From: Bdellovibrio bacteriovorus str. Tiberius
GTDB lineage: Bacteria > Bdellovibrionota > Bdellovibrionia > Bdellovibrionales > Bdellovibrionaceae
Length of the DNA stretch: 64,000 nt
NCBI RefSeq assembly: GCF_000317895.1
Contig: NC_019567.1
Span: forward strand, 2,232,001 to 2,296,000
Direction: 5' to 3'
Shown: in pieces, positions 53,701 to 62,136 of the stretch
Position numbering within the stretch: the first letter of the stretch is position 1
How the letters are laid out: each line of letters starts with the position of its first letter
Position numbers and translations under genes: made by a program
The notes under the pieces: model-generated
Database searches by the model: none
What the model saw: the letters and a program-made list of their open reading frames with translations, nothing else
Told to the model about the DNA's origin: nothing

Positions 53701-53875
53701 TCCTGGAGCCCCGGGACGCGAGATCCTGCATCCTGTGGCTATTGTCATCGTGGGTGGATTGCTCAGCAGCACGCTGCTTGATATGTATCTGACACCGGCG
53801 ATTTTCTATCGCTACGGCAAGAAGTCAGCTGAAAAACACATTGAAGAAAAAGATAAAGAAGGAGTCCTTTCGTGA
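50750..53875 (+). CDS. cusA: CusA/CzcA-type heavy-metal RND efflux pump
   Basis: 1041 residues, heavy-metal-efflux RND layout: helix 1, a large porter loop, helices 2-6, second porter loop, helices 8-12. The proton-relay region reads [26 protein letters not shown], and the porter signature [23 protein letters not shown] is typical of CzcA/CusA. Substrate is inferred as Cu/Ag from the CsoR context, not from a readable methionine triad. GGAGG lies rather far (about 15 bases) upstream. It is followed by two small His/Gly proteins and a TolC-type channel; a membrane-fusion protein gene is missing. Confidence 0.9.
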   Translation: [1041 protein letters not shown]

Positions 53876-54270
53876 AACACATTCTAACGTCCCTGATTGT
53901 ACTGACATCACTGTCTTTGGCACCCGCAGCCTTTGCCCATGAAGGCCACGACGCTCCTGGCGTGATCAAAGCCCAGCATGGCGGCATCCCTAAAGCTGGC
54001 AAGCTGTTCAACATGGAAATGCTGGCCATCGACAACAAAGTCCAGTTCTTCCCGCGGGCCCACGAAGGCGAGACTGTTGATTTCAAAAAAATCAAAATCT
54101 CCGGTACAGCTAAATCCCCCAAAGGCAAAGCAACACCAATGACTTTCACCACAACCGCAAATTCCTTCGACACGACTGTGGACTTTGCCGGCGCTCACCG
54201 CGTGAATATGGAAATCAAAGTGGACTACGAAGGCAAATCCGACACCTTCAAGTTCCTGGTTGAAAAGTAA
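53872..54270 (+). CDS. Small periplasmic His/Gly-rich protein, adaptor N-domain-like
   Basis: 132 residues. The GTG at 53872 overlaps the cusA stop (GTGA) and follows AAGGAG. A signal peptide (ending AAFA) is followed by HEGHDAPGVIKAQHGGIPKAGKLFNMEML and a beta-strand domain. The HGG-x-[PI]-x3-G-x3-[NH]-x-E pattern resembles the short N-terminal metal-binding domain that precedes the hairpin in some CzcB-type adaptors. Here that domain is a stand-alone protein. Function inferred, probably periplasmic metal handling. Confidence 0.65.
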   Translation: MKHILTSLIVLTSLSLAPAAFAHEGHDAPGVIKAQHGGIPKAGKLFNMEMLAIDNKVQFFPRAHEGETVDFKKIKISGTAKSPKGKATPMTFTTTANSFDTTVDFAGAHRVNMEIKVDYEGKSDTFKFLVEK

Positions 54271-54283
54271 AAGGAGCCTTTCT

Positions 54284-55501
54284 ATGAAATGGCAATGGGG
54301 CCTATGCGCCCTGTTCTTCAGTCTTCCCGCAATGGCCGAAAGCAGCCTTTCTACGTTGAAAAAGCAGCTTGCGACCAACAATCCTGAGCTGCGCGCCAGT
54401 TCTTCGCGCCAGCAGGCGCAAAAGAATCTGGCCCACAGCCAATGGAGCCCGTTCCTGCCCGAGCTTTCCGCAGCTGCGGGCTATGCCAAAGAAAACACTT
54501 TGCATGACAAAGACGACGGATATGTGGGCTATCTGAGCGGCCGCTGGAACCTGTTCCGCGGCGGCCAGGACTGGAAAGAAAAAGGCATCGCCGATCAGGA
54601 AAGCCGCGTGGCGGACCTTGATCACGACATCACCTCGCGCCGCCTGAACCGCGAGTTGGGCGAAGCTTATTACGAGGCCCTGCTGAACACGCACTTTATT
54701 TCTGTGGATTCAGAAAAAATTCAATTCCTGCACAATCAGCGTTCGATGGCGCAAAAGAAAATCAATGCCGGCCTGACTTCCAACGTTGACGCTATTGAAC
54801 TGGATTTGGAGGAAAGCACTCTTTCTGCCGAAATCGAATCCCACAAAACGGATCTGCAGATTTCCCAGGATGTGATCAAATCCCTGGTCTATTCCGACAG
54901 CGTGACGAATTTGTCGACGAAAGAGGCCTTTCCTCGCATCAGCGAAGCGGACTTTGCCAAGACGGATGTTTCCCAAAACCCGGCCCTGCAAAAACAGCAG
55001 GCTTTGGAGCAAAGCTCCCACCTGCGTCGTCAAAAAGCACAAGGGGCTTATCTGCCCAGTATCGATCTGAACGCCCAGTATGGCCGCCTGGTACCGCAGT
55101 ATGAAGATCCCATGGACGGTACCGAGTCCCGGGTTTCCGTGTTGATGACTTGGACATTCTTCTCTGGTCTGGACACCAGATTTAAAACTGCTGCTGCGAA
55201 AGAGCTGGAAACATCCCAGGGGTTTGAAAAAGCCAACACCCAGATTCAGCTAAACACCCAAACGGAAAGCCTGCGTAACAAAGCACGTGAACTGCTGGCA
55301 CTAAGAAGTCTTTTGGAAAAACGCCAGACCCTGACCCAGAAATATTATGACCTGACCCTTTCTGAGTACCGCCGCGGTATCAAGAACTCGTCAGATCTGG
55401 CCAGCGCCACCAACAGTCTTTTTGAAAACCGCACCCGCCTGTTGCAGGTGCAAAAAGACCTGGCCGTGCTGAAGTTAAAATTTGACGAACTGACAATGTA
55501 A
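54284..55501 (+). CDS. TolC-family outer-membrane efflux protein
   Basis: 405 residues. The ATG at 54284 follows AAAAGGAG. A signal peptide (MKWQWGLCALFFSLPAMA) is followed by two repeats of long alpha-helical, Gln/Ala/Leu-rich sequence with beta segments (GGYAKENT, SGRWNLFRGGQ; TWTFFSGLDT), the OEP/TolC architecture. It forms the outer-membrane channel for the RND pump encoded upstream. Confidence 0.9.
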   Translation: MKWQWGLCALFFSLPAMAESSLSTLKKQLATNNPELRASSSRQQAQKNLAHSQWSPFLPELSAAAGYAKENTLHDKDDGYVGYLSGRWNLFRGGQDWKEKGIADQESRVADLDHDITSRRLNRELGEAYYEALLNTHFISVDSEKIQFLHNQRSMAQKKINAGLTSNVDAIELDLEESTLSAEIESHKTDLQISQDVIKSLVYSDSVTNLSTKEAFPRISEADFAKTDVSQNPALQKQQALEQSSHLRRQKAQGAYLPSIDLNAQYGRLVPQYEDPMDGTESRVSVLMTWTFFSGLDTRFKTAAAKELETSQGFEKANTQIQLNTQTESLRNKARELLALRSLLEKRQTLTQKYYDLTLSEYRRGIKNSSDLASATNSLFENRTRLLQVQKDLAVLKLKFDELTM

Positions 55502-55512
55502 GGAGATTTGCC

Positions 55513-55932
55513 ATGAAAAAATTAATTGCCACTCTTGTTCTGCTTCCATCCCTGTCCTGGGCCCATGGCGAAGACAAACCCGGCCCTCACGGCGGGCACA
55601 TCCTGATGCCTGGCGCCTTCCACACTGAAATCACCGTGGACAAGGATCAAGGCGTGCATGTGTATCTATTGGATATGAACTTTGAAAATCCGACGACCAA
55701 GGATTCATCAGTGAAGGTCACCGCCCGCGGTAAAAAAACAACCGTGGCTTATAATTGTTCAATTATGGGCGGAGATCACTATCACTGCATTCCGGAAGGA
55801 AAGGTGCCGACTAAAACTGAATTGGTAGTTGAAGCCACCCGCGAAAAAGCGGTCGGCAACGAAGCCATCTACAAGCTTCCACTAAAGGCCCTTAAAGGCG
55901 GTAAGAAGCAGGAATCCCACCACCACCACTAA
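55513..55932 (+). CDS. Second small periplasmic His-rich protein, adaptor N-domain-like
   Basis: 139 residues. Signal peptide MKKLIATLVLLPSLSWA is followed by HGEDKPGPHGGHILMPGAFHTEITVDKDQGVHVY, again the GPHGG-x4-PG-x-FH-x-E type N-domain, two Cys (YNCSIMGGDHYHC) among His residues, and a natural SHHHH tail. It reads as a paralog of the 53872 protein and closes the operon. A copper chaperone or gating partner of the pump is the best guess. Confidence 0.65.
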   Translation: MKKLIATLVLLPSLSWAHGEDKPGPHGGHILMPGAFHTEITVDKDQGVHVYLLDMNFENPTTKDSSVKVTARGKKTTVAYNCSIMGGDHYHCIPEGKVPTKTELVVEATREKAVGNEAIYKLPLKALKGGKKQESHHHH

Positions 55933-55940
55933 AAAGGTTC

Positions 55941-55963
55941 CTGGTTCCTTTTAAGGAACCGGG
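55941..55963. terminator. Hairpin between the copper operon and the DUF366-like gene
   Basis: GGTTCCTT and AAGGAACC pair across two bases, extendable by CC/GG. It lies right after the copper operon and overlaps the last codon of the convergent DUF366-like gene. There is no good T tract. Confidence 0.45.
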
Positions 55964-56520
55964 CGGACTTTTTGGGTTGCGATCGTGATGGATTCGAATT
56001 CGCGGCGGAAAAGAGCCATCAGGTCTTCGGCAACGCGAACCGGATCCATCTGCAGATCCTGCAAAGACAACGTTTCCACCGGAGTGCCTTTGTTGGTCAC
56101 GTTCATGGCGAAGTGAACCATCACCGACACCGGAGAACGGGTCGCGATACTGATGCTCAACTTTTTGGTATCAAGATAAATATCATCACCGTCACGGCGA
56201 ACTGATTTACCGGTCAAAAGACCCTTTCCGTGGGCCTGAACATAGTCTTTCGCGATCGACGCGAACAGACGCTGCAAAGCCACGCCCGAAAATAAATCGC
56301 GATCAAAGACCTCAATGATAAAATGAAGCATTTCATCTGACTGGATCACTGCTTTTTCAAGCAGATCTTCGCCGTCGACCATGTGATCAAACGGAATGGA
56401 ACAAGCCCCTACCCAGGAAACAATGGAAGGCCCCAGAATTCCGTGATCCAGATACGCAAACAAAGAACGAAGCTGGGAACCGTCATAGGCAAATTTCTTT
56501 TCAATAAATGAAGTTTCCAT
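55951..56520 (-). CDS. DUF366-like protein in queuosine neighbourhood
   Basis: 189 residues from the ATG at 56520 (AAGGAG 8 bases upstream; a GTG two codons earlier is too close to the site). FAYDGSQLRSLFAYLDHGILGPSIVSWVGACSIPFDHMVDGEDLLEKA recalls the DUF366 family, often found with queuosine genes. Enzymatic role unknown. It follows queC within a few bases, so a role in preQ0/preQ1 metabolism or salvage is plausible but unproved. Confidence 0.65.
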   Translation of the reverse strand: METSFIEKKFAYDGSQLRSLFAYLDHGILGPSIVSWVGACSIPFDHMVDGEDLLEKAVIQSDEMLHFIIEVFDRDLFSGVALQRLFASIAKDYVQAHGKGLLTGKSVRRDGDDIYLDTKKLSISIATRSPVSVMVHFAMNVTNKGTPVETLSLQDLQMDPVRVAEDLMALFRREFESITIATQKVRPVP

Positions 56521-56525
56521 CCGCA

Positions 56526-57221
56526 CTACTCCTTAAAAAGATGTTTCACATCAATGTTGGCTGAAGCAAAAGCCCGCTTGGACCGAAGGCAGGATTCACA
56601 CTGCCCGCACCACTTGTCACCCGAGAAATAACAAGGCCAGATCAATTCCCACGGAACTTTCAAACCCTGCCCCAAACGCACGATGTCCGGTTTTTTCAAG
56701 TGAGCGGTATAACAACCCACCGTCACGTGATTGGATGTCGAATACCAAAGGGACTTGGTCGCTTGTTCCAAAAACTCACGGGAATTATCCGGGAAGGTCG
56801 CAGCCTCTTCGGCGTTAAACCCCGGTATCACCGCATCCGCGCCCAGCGCTTCGGCATAGGCTGCGGCAATATTCAAAAAGATCCCGTTGCGGTTTGGAAC
56901 CCACACGGACTTGGCAGTTTCTTCAGATTTTTGCTGATTATCGATTTCAACGGCTGAACCCGTAGGAACTGCCTGATCCTCGACCAGTAAAGAAGATTTG
57001 TTAAAGTCCTTGAACCACGGAAGTTCGACCACCTGATGCGGAATACCCAGGTGTTTCGCGATATTTGCTGAAGCTTCCAGTTCTTTCTTGGCTGCGCGCT
57101 GACCGTAATTGAAAGTCAAAGCCAGCACGATTTCATGATGATGCTTGATAGCCTCGTAGGCATTCACCGTCGAGTCCAAACCCGCCGACAAAAGCACTAC
57201 GACCTTTTTATTTTTTTTCAT
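56526..57221 (-). CDS. queC: 7-cyano-7-deazaguanine synthase QueC
   Basis: 231 residues. The PP-loop motif is VVVLLSAGLDSTVNAYEA, with FNYGQRA and PNRNGIFLNIAAAYAE following. The zinc cluster C(S)...WCGQCESCLRSKRAF is intact. QueC converts 7-carboxy-7-deazaguanine to preQ0 with ATP and ammonia. Start 57221 follows AAAGG and overlaps the recJ stop (ATGA). Confidence 0.93.
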   Translation of the reverse strand: MKKNKKVVVLLSAGLDSTVNAYEAIKHHHEIVLALTFNYGQRAAKKELEASANIAKHLGIPHQVVELPWFKDFNKSSLLVEDQAVPTGSAVEIDNQQKSEETAKSVWVPNRNGIFLNIAAAYAEALGADAVIPGFNAEEAATFPDNSREFLEQATKSLWYSTSNHVTVGCYTAHLKKPDIVRLGQGLKVPWELIWPCYFSGDKWCGQCESCLRSKRAFASANIDVKHLFKE

Positions 57222-58945
57222 GTGGTTGCCTTTAAATCCCGAATAAGAATCTGAACTGTCTTTTGCCCGGCAAAATAGTTCCACTGCAGCTCGCCCAGAA
57301 CGTGATAGAACCCAGGCACGTTGGTCAGGGTATCCAACTGGCGCGGAGTCGGCGTGAACAGCAATGCTTCCGCAGAAGCCCCGCCATCCGCATCAGCAAT
57401 CCTCAAACGAAGATGGCCGCCCTTAAGTTCACGCTTGGACAAGACCTGCACATTGGTAAAATGAATCAAAGGAATCGAGAACCCCGCCCCGAATGGACCG
57501 ACGAAGTCATACCATTTCATCAAAGCTTCGCTGACTTCAGACAGACCCGCTTCAACATCATAGAAAATCTCTAGCGGTTTTGGCTTTTCACGCAAATCCG
57601 AGAAATGATCCGCCAGTTTTCCCACAAAAGTGGACACCTTGGTTTCAGCAATTTCAAAACCTGCCGCGGCCGAATGACCACCGAAACGGCTTAGCAATTC
57701 CTGGGCAGAAGACATCGCTTCCACCAGACAAGCTTCCTGACCTTGTGGCAAACGTGCGCTGCCGACGATCATGCCGTCATCACCCACCGCACCCACAAAG
57801 GCCGGTTTGTTATAGACTTGAGTCAGCTTGGTCGCGATCAATCCCAAAACTCCGCGGTGGAAGTTTCGGGAAGCCACAAAGACGAAATCCTGATGAGGCC
57901 AGCCTTGAAGTAATGCTTGAGCTTCGGCTTCCGCATCGCCCTGCAACTGCACGCGGGTGGAGTTGTTCTTCATCACTTGTCGAACCATATCGCGGGCTTG
58001 GCTTGGATCATCCAACAAGAATATATCAATAGGAAGAATGCCGGATTCCATACGAGAAAGCGCATTCAGTTTTGGCGCAAAACGAATCGCCACATCCTGA
58101 CTGGTCAGAGGTCTTCCGGTCAGATCCAGTTCTTCAAGCAATGCTCGAAGTCCGGCCCGTTTGGTTTCAGCAAGCTTTACCAAACCATGTTTTACCAGCA
58201 CGCGGTTATCATCGACCAACGGAACCATGTCCGTCAGGGTCCCAATGGTAAAGTAATCCAATACTTCTTTTAAATCCCAATTATTTTTAGGCAGTTGCGG
58301 ATGATCGTGGAAGTGACGTTTCAATCCTCGCAGCAAATAGAAAGCAACACCTGCACCACACAGATATCCCAATCCCGACGGACAGTCGCCCTGATTCGGG
58401 TTCACCACCACAAACGCGGATGGGATGGTATCGGCCGGCAAATGGTGATCGGTCAGGATAACGTCCACACCCAGCTCATTGGCCTTATCAATCGCCGCGT
58501 GTGCGGTGATGCCGACGTCGACAGTGATGATCAGACTGACGCCTTGTTTTTTTAGTTCTTCCACCGCATGGGCGTGGAAACCGTAACCTTCAGCCAAACG
58601 TTTGGGCTGATAGTGCAAGACGTCCGGGAAACCCAAAGCCAGCATGCCGGTTTTTAACAATGCCAGACCGGAAGTTCCATCCAGATCGAAGTCAGCATAA
58701 ATGCAGATTTTTTCTTTATTCAGGTACGCCTGACCCAGGCGCTCAAGAGCTTGAGACATCCCCTTTAAGACAAGAGGATCTTTCAAATCAGCGAGCTTCG
58801 GAAAAAGAAGCTTCTCAACATTGGAAGCTTCGGAAAAACCGCGGGCTGCAAGAACCTTGGTGATGAGCTGCGGCCATTGCCCCCCGACATTCGAGGGGAT
58901 GACTGGCTCATTTTCAGATTCCCGCAGCGTCCACAAAGGATTCAT
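57218..58945 (-). CDS. recJ: Single-stranded-DNA exonuclease RecJ
   Basis: 575 residues. The DHH motifs appear as ADFDLDGTSGLAL (motif I), DVGITAHAAID and LTDHHLP, then GYLCGAGVAFYLL, and a DHHA1 region (GGHSAAAGFEI) followed by the C-terminal OB-fold. RecJ degrades 5' single strands in repair. It sits between secF and queC; GGGATTTTC precedes the ATG. Confidence 0.93.
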   Translation of the reverse strand: MNPLWTLRESENEPVIPSNVGGQWPQLITKVLAARGFSEASNVEKLLFPKLADLKDPLVLKGMSQALERLGQAYLNKEKICIYADFDLDGTSGLALLKTGMLALGFPDVLHYQPKRLAEGYGFHAHAVEELKKQGVSLIITVDVGITAHAAIDKANELGVDVILTDHHLPADTIPSAFVVVNPNQGDCPSGLGYLCGAGVAFYLLRGLKRHFHDHPQLPKNNWDLKEVLDYFTIGTLTDMVPLVDDNRVLVKHGLVKLAETKRAGLRALLEELDLTGRPLTSQDVAIRFAPKLNALSRMESGILPIDIFLLDDPSQARDMVRQVMKNNSTRVQLQGDAEAEAQALLQGWPHQDFVFVASRNFHRGVLGLIATKLTQVYNKPAFVGAVGDDGMIVGSARLPQGQEACLVEAMSSAQELLSRFGGHSAAAGFEIAETKVSTFVGKLADHFSDLREKPKPLEIFYDVEAGLSEVSEALMKWYDFVGPFGAGFSIPLIHFTNVQVLSKRELKGGHLRLRIADADGGASAEALLFTPTPRQLDTLTNVPGFYHVLGELQWNYFAGQKTVQILIRDLKATT

Positions 58946-58954
58946 GAAAATCCC

Positions 58955-59893
58955 TTAAGCCGCTTTAGCTTTTTTGAACTGGAGCTTGTCCATCAAAAGA
59001 ACGAAAGGAGCCGCTACGTAGATAGAAGAGTAAGTACCGAAGAAGATACCCACACAGATAGAGAACGCAATGTCTTCAACTGTGCCATCAGCAAAGATAT
59101 ACAGGCAAAGCGCGGAAATGAAAGTGGTACCGGACGTGATCAAAGTACGCACCAACATTTCGTTGATGGACTTGTTGATAACGAACTTGAAGCCCTTATC
59201 GTGGTTTCCAGTGTCGATCTCACGGATACGGTCAAATACGACGATGGTATCATTCAGAGAGAAACCAATCAGCGTCATGATCGCAGCCAAAATAGACACA
59301 TTCACTTCTTTGCCCACCAAAACGAAGACCGCCAAAGTGATCACCGCATCGTGGAACAAGCAAAGTACTGCGCCCGGAGCAAACTTGTAGTCAAAACGAA
59401 GTGCCACGTAGATCAGGATCACCAGCAAGCAATAGAATACTGCCAGCAAACCATTACGCTTCAGTTCCGCACCAACCTGAGGACCCACGGTATCAATACG
59501 GCGAATATCCGGATTGGAAGCCTGGAATTTATCAGTGATGATGCCACGAACTTTTGTCAGATCTGCATTCAGGATTTCATTGGTTTCTTTGTCCGTTTTA
59601 CCTTCACGACCCTGGAAACGAATGATGAATTCATTGCCTTCACCGAAAGACTGAACGCCCACTTCACCCAGATCCAGACCCACAACAGAGTCACGAACCT
59701 GGTCGATAGTCACACCCTGGTCGAATTTCACCTGGATCTCGGTACCGCCTTTGAAGTCGATACCGTAGCTGATGCCGTGAACTGCAAGATAAATCAAAGA
59801 AGCAATAACCAGGATCAGGGACACGCCCCCGAAGAACCAGGCTTTACCGACGAAATCAAAACGTCCAAATGATTCTGTATTTTTATTAGCCAT
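58955..59893 (-). CDS. secF: Protein translocase subunit SecF
   Basis: 312 residues, six helices. FDFVGKAWFFGGVSLILVIASL, GISYGIDFKGGTEIQVKF and GFSLNDTIVVFDRIREI are SecF signatures. With SecD and YajC it aids the SecYEG channel, using proton flow. It lies 9 bases after secD. Confidence 0.96.
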   Translation of the reverse strand: MANKNTESFGRFDFVGKAWFFGGVSLILVIASLIYLAVHGISYGIDFKGGTEIQVKFDQGVTIDQVRDSVVGLDLGEVGVQSFGEGNEFIIRFQGREGKTDKETNEILNADLTKVRGIITDKFQASNPDIRRIDTVGPQVGAELKRNGLLAVFYCLLVILIYVALRFDYKFAPGAVLCLFHDAVITLAVFVLVGKEVNVSILAAIMTLIGFSLNDTIVVFDRIREIDTGNHDKGFKFVINKSINEMLVRTLITSGTTFISALCLYIFADGTVEDIAFSICVGIFFGTYSSIYVAAPFVLLMDKLQFKKAKAA

Positions 59894-59902
59894 ATATACC
59901 TA

Positions 59903-61597
59903 CTAAACCGACAACTTCTTGAAGTTGAATTTATTCACCAAAGTATCAACGATAACTTTGGACACGAACACGTTTGCGAACATGGAAGTCACGATACCGA
60001 TCAACAAAGTCACCGCGAAACCACGCACCGGACCTGTACCGAAGTACAACAGAACCACTGCTGTCGCAGCCGTCGTCACGTTGGCATCGATGATCGCAGA
60101 CATCGCACGGTTGTAACCTTCAGCCACAGCCACCTTGATTCCATGACCCATTCGCAGTTCCTCCCGGATCCGCTCATTGATCAGAACGTTGGCATCAACC
60201 GCAAAGCCCACGGTCAAAGCGATACCCGCGATACCCGGCAAAGTCAGAGTTGCACCGAAAGTGGTTAGCAAAGCAAAGATGCCCAGGATATTCAGACCCA
60301 AAGCAAAGGACGCCACCGCACCCATGGATTTGTAATAAACCAGCATGAAGATCACGATGATCGCAGCGCCAACGTAAGAACCCATTTTGGCTTTACCGAT
60401 AGCATCAGCACCCAAAGTAGGACCCACACGACGTTCTTCCAACTGCTCCAAAGAAGCAGGCAAAGCACCCGCGCGCAAAGAAGTGGAGATCATTTTCGCC
60501 TCATCCATCATGCCATTACGGTCACGACCGCCACCCAAAGTGATGACAGCAGAACCACCCGCAATACGGTCACGGATGCTTGGAGCGGATTTAACAACTT
60601 TATCAAGAACGATGGCCATTTGTTTGCCCACGCTGTTGCCAGTCAGGTCCGCAAACTTTTGCGCCCCTGCAGAGTTGAACTGCAAAGACACCTGTGGAGA
60701 ACCATACTGGTCGTAACCCACAAAAGCGTCATCCAGTGCACCACCGCCCAGATCTGTATCAGTTCTTAGCAGGTAAGGGATTGCTCCGGCATCGATTGTC
60801 GCAGCGTTAGGAGCTTTTTCGAAGTAAACAGCCGTTTTTTCCGGAAGTTTGCCTTTCAAAGCCTCATTCACACGAGTCACATAGTCAGAGTACTTGGTAT
60901 TTTCCATGTTGAAGTTGCCGGCTTTTTCAACTTCGGCAATCATCACCTGAAGCTGTTGGGCGTTCAGTTCATGGGACACGATCATGAAATCCAGTTTCGC
61001 AGTTGTGTTGATCAGCTGTTTCGCTTTTTCAGCGTCAGCCATACCTGGCAACTGGATCAGGATACGGTTGGCACCCTGCTGGGAAATGGAAGGCTCTGCC
61101 ACACCGAACTCATCGATACGGTTACGGATGGTTTCGATGGACTGCTGAATAACGCGGTTTTTATACTCATTCAGGTAAGCATCGAAATAACGAGCCGTCA
61201 CAGAAGTGTCAGTGGAACCAACGACCTGCAAAACGGTGGAATACTTATCAGTAATGAACTTTTCCACACCGGCCTTGCCAGCGGCATCAGCCACGACAAC
61301 CTGAATTTCACCGGATTCCGGCTTTTCAGATTTAACGTCAGCATAAGCGACGTTTTCTTTGGTCATTTCGGACTTCATGGTCATGATCATGCGAGTGGTG
61401 GATTCTTTAACCACACCATCAACATCCACGCCCATAACAAGGTGCAAACCACCCTGGATGTCCAAACCATAGTTCAGTTTCTGCTTGGAAGGCCACCAGG
61501 ACACTTCCGACAAGTTAACCAAGTTAGGCAATACCCACACCAAAGATGCGGCTACGCCCAATACTGCTACAAACGTTCTCCAGCGAAGACCTTCCAT
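59903..61597 (-). CDS. secD: Protein translocase subunit SecD
   Basis: 564 residues, six helices and a large periplasmic domain. KLNYGLDIQGGLHLVMGVDVD at the start and RVGPTLGADAI, ALTVGFAVDANVLINERIREEL near the end are diagnostic. Its start overlaps the yajC stop (TAATG). Confidence 0.96.
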   Translation of the reverse strand: MEGLRWRTFVAVLGVAASLVWVLPNLVNLSEVSWWPSKQKLNYGLDIQGGLHLVMGVDVDGVVKESTTRMIMTMKSEMTKENVAYADVKSEKPESGEIQVVVADAAGKAGVEKFITDKYSTVLQVVGSTDTSVTARYFDAYLNEYKNRVIQQSIETIRNRIDEFGVAEPSISQQGANRILIQLPGMADAEKAKQLINTTAKLDFMIVSHELNAQQLQVMIAEVEKAGNFNMENTKYSDYVTRVNEALKGKLPEKTAVYFEKAPNAATIDAGAIPYLLRTDTDLGGGALDDAFVGYDQYGSPQVSLQFNSAGAQKFADLTGNSVGKQMAIVLDKVVKSAPSIRDRIAGGSAVITLGGGRDRNGMMDEAKMISTSLRAGALPASLEQLEERRVGPTLGADAIGKAKMGSYVGAAIIVIFMLVYYKSMGAVASFALGLNILGIFALLTTFGATLTLPGIAGIALTVGFAVDANVLINERIREELRMGHGIKVAVAEGYNRAMSAIIDANVTTAATAVVLLYFGTGPVRGFAVTLLIGIVTSMFANVFVSKVIVDTLVNKFNFKKLSV

Positions 61598-61938
61598 TAT
61601 TTCTTTTCCTCTTGAGTTGCTGCTTTCTGAGATGTTGCGATCTGGCTGCGAAGCATTTTCACCTTAACGCCGTCTGCGATCTCCAAAGTCACAAATTGCT
61701 CAGTGATGCCTTCTACACGACCCAGGATGCCGGAGGAAGTGACAACTTCGTCACCTCTTTTAACTTCAGTAAGGAACTTTTGGTGTTCTTTCTGACGTTT
61801 GGACTGAGGACGAATAATAAGGAAATAGAAGATGACGAAGATAAAGATGAACGGCACAAACATTTCGAAAGCCGATGGCTGACCGCCAGGAGCTGCTGAT
61901 TGTGCATGAGCTGTGGATACAAGAAGTCCGTATAACAT
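61597..61938 (-). CDS. yajC: Preprotein translocase subunit YajC
   Basis: 113 residues from the ATG at 61938, chosen for GGAGGAATC upstream; a TTG or ATG four codons earlier is possible. The single N-terminal helix and following PQSKRQKEHQKFLTEVKRGDEVVTSSGILGRV are the YajC core. It begins the yajC-secD-secF block. Confidence 0.95.
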   Translation of the reverse strand: MLYGLLVSTAHAQSAAPGGQPSAFEMFVPFIFIFVIFYFLIIRPQSKRQKEHQKFLTEVKRGDEVVTSSGILGRVEGITEQFVTLEIADGVKVKMLRSQIATSQKAATQEEKK

Positions 61939-61987
61939 TGATTCCTCCATAAACTTACAATTCTAACTGACGTTAAAATTCAGCATT

Positions 61988-62002
61988 ATTCTTGGGAAGA
62001 AT
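61988..62002 (-). promoter_or_regulatory. Palindrome upstream of yajC
   Basis: ATTCTT-GGG-AAGAAT is a 6-3-6 inverted repeat 50 bases upstream of yajC, in an A/T-rich region. A regulator site is possible; nothing more can be said. Confidence 0.25.
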
Positions 62003-62039
62003 CAATACTTTAGTAATAACTCGCTCAAAAAGGTTCGGA

Positions 62040-62130
62040 TGCAAGGCGGAGGGTCTTCCCGCAGCGCAGGCGTGCCCCCGACAAATTGCTCCAGCTTCCG
62101 CGCCGCAGGCGCTCCAGCACTGCCGGCTGC
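62040..62130 (-). other. GC-rich spacer between tgt and yajC
   Basis: This part of the 198-base tgt-yajC gap is G/C-rich and contains GCGCC-GCA-GGCGC (62100-62112) and other short inverted segments. On the minus strand it ends near a run of five T. It may fold as the 3' structure of tgt mRNA; no gene is visible. Confidence 0.4.
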
Positions 62131-62136
62131 CGCCGA

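Noticed and set aside
62040..62130. tRNA or small RNA gene between tgt and yajC
   Set aside because: No cloverleaf arms or T-loop consensus were seen; only short GC-rich inverted segments.
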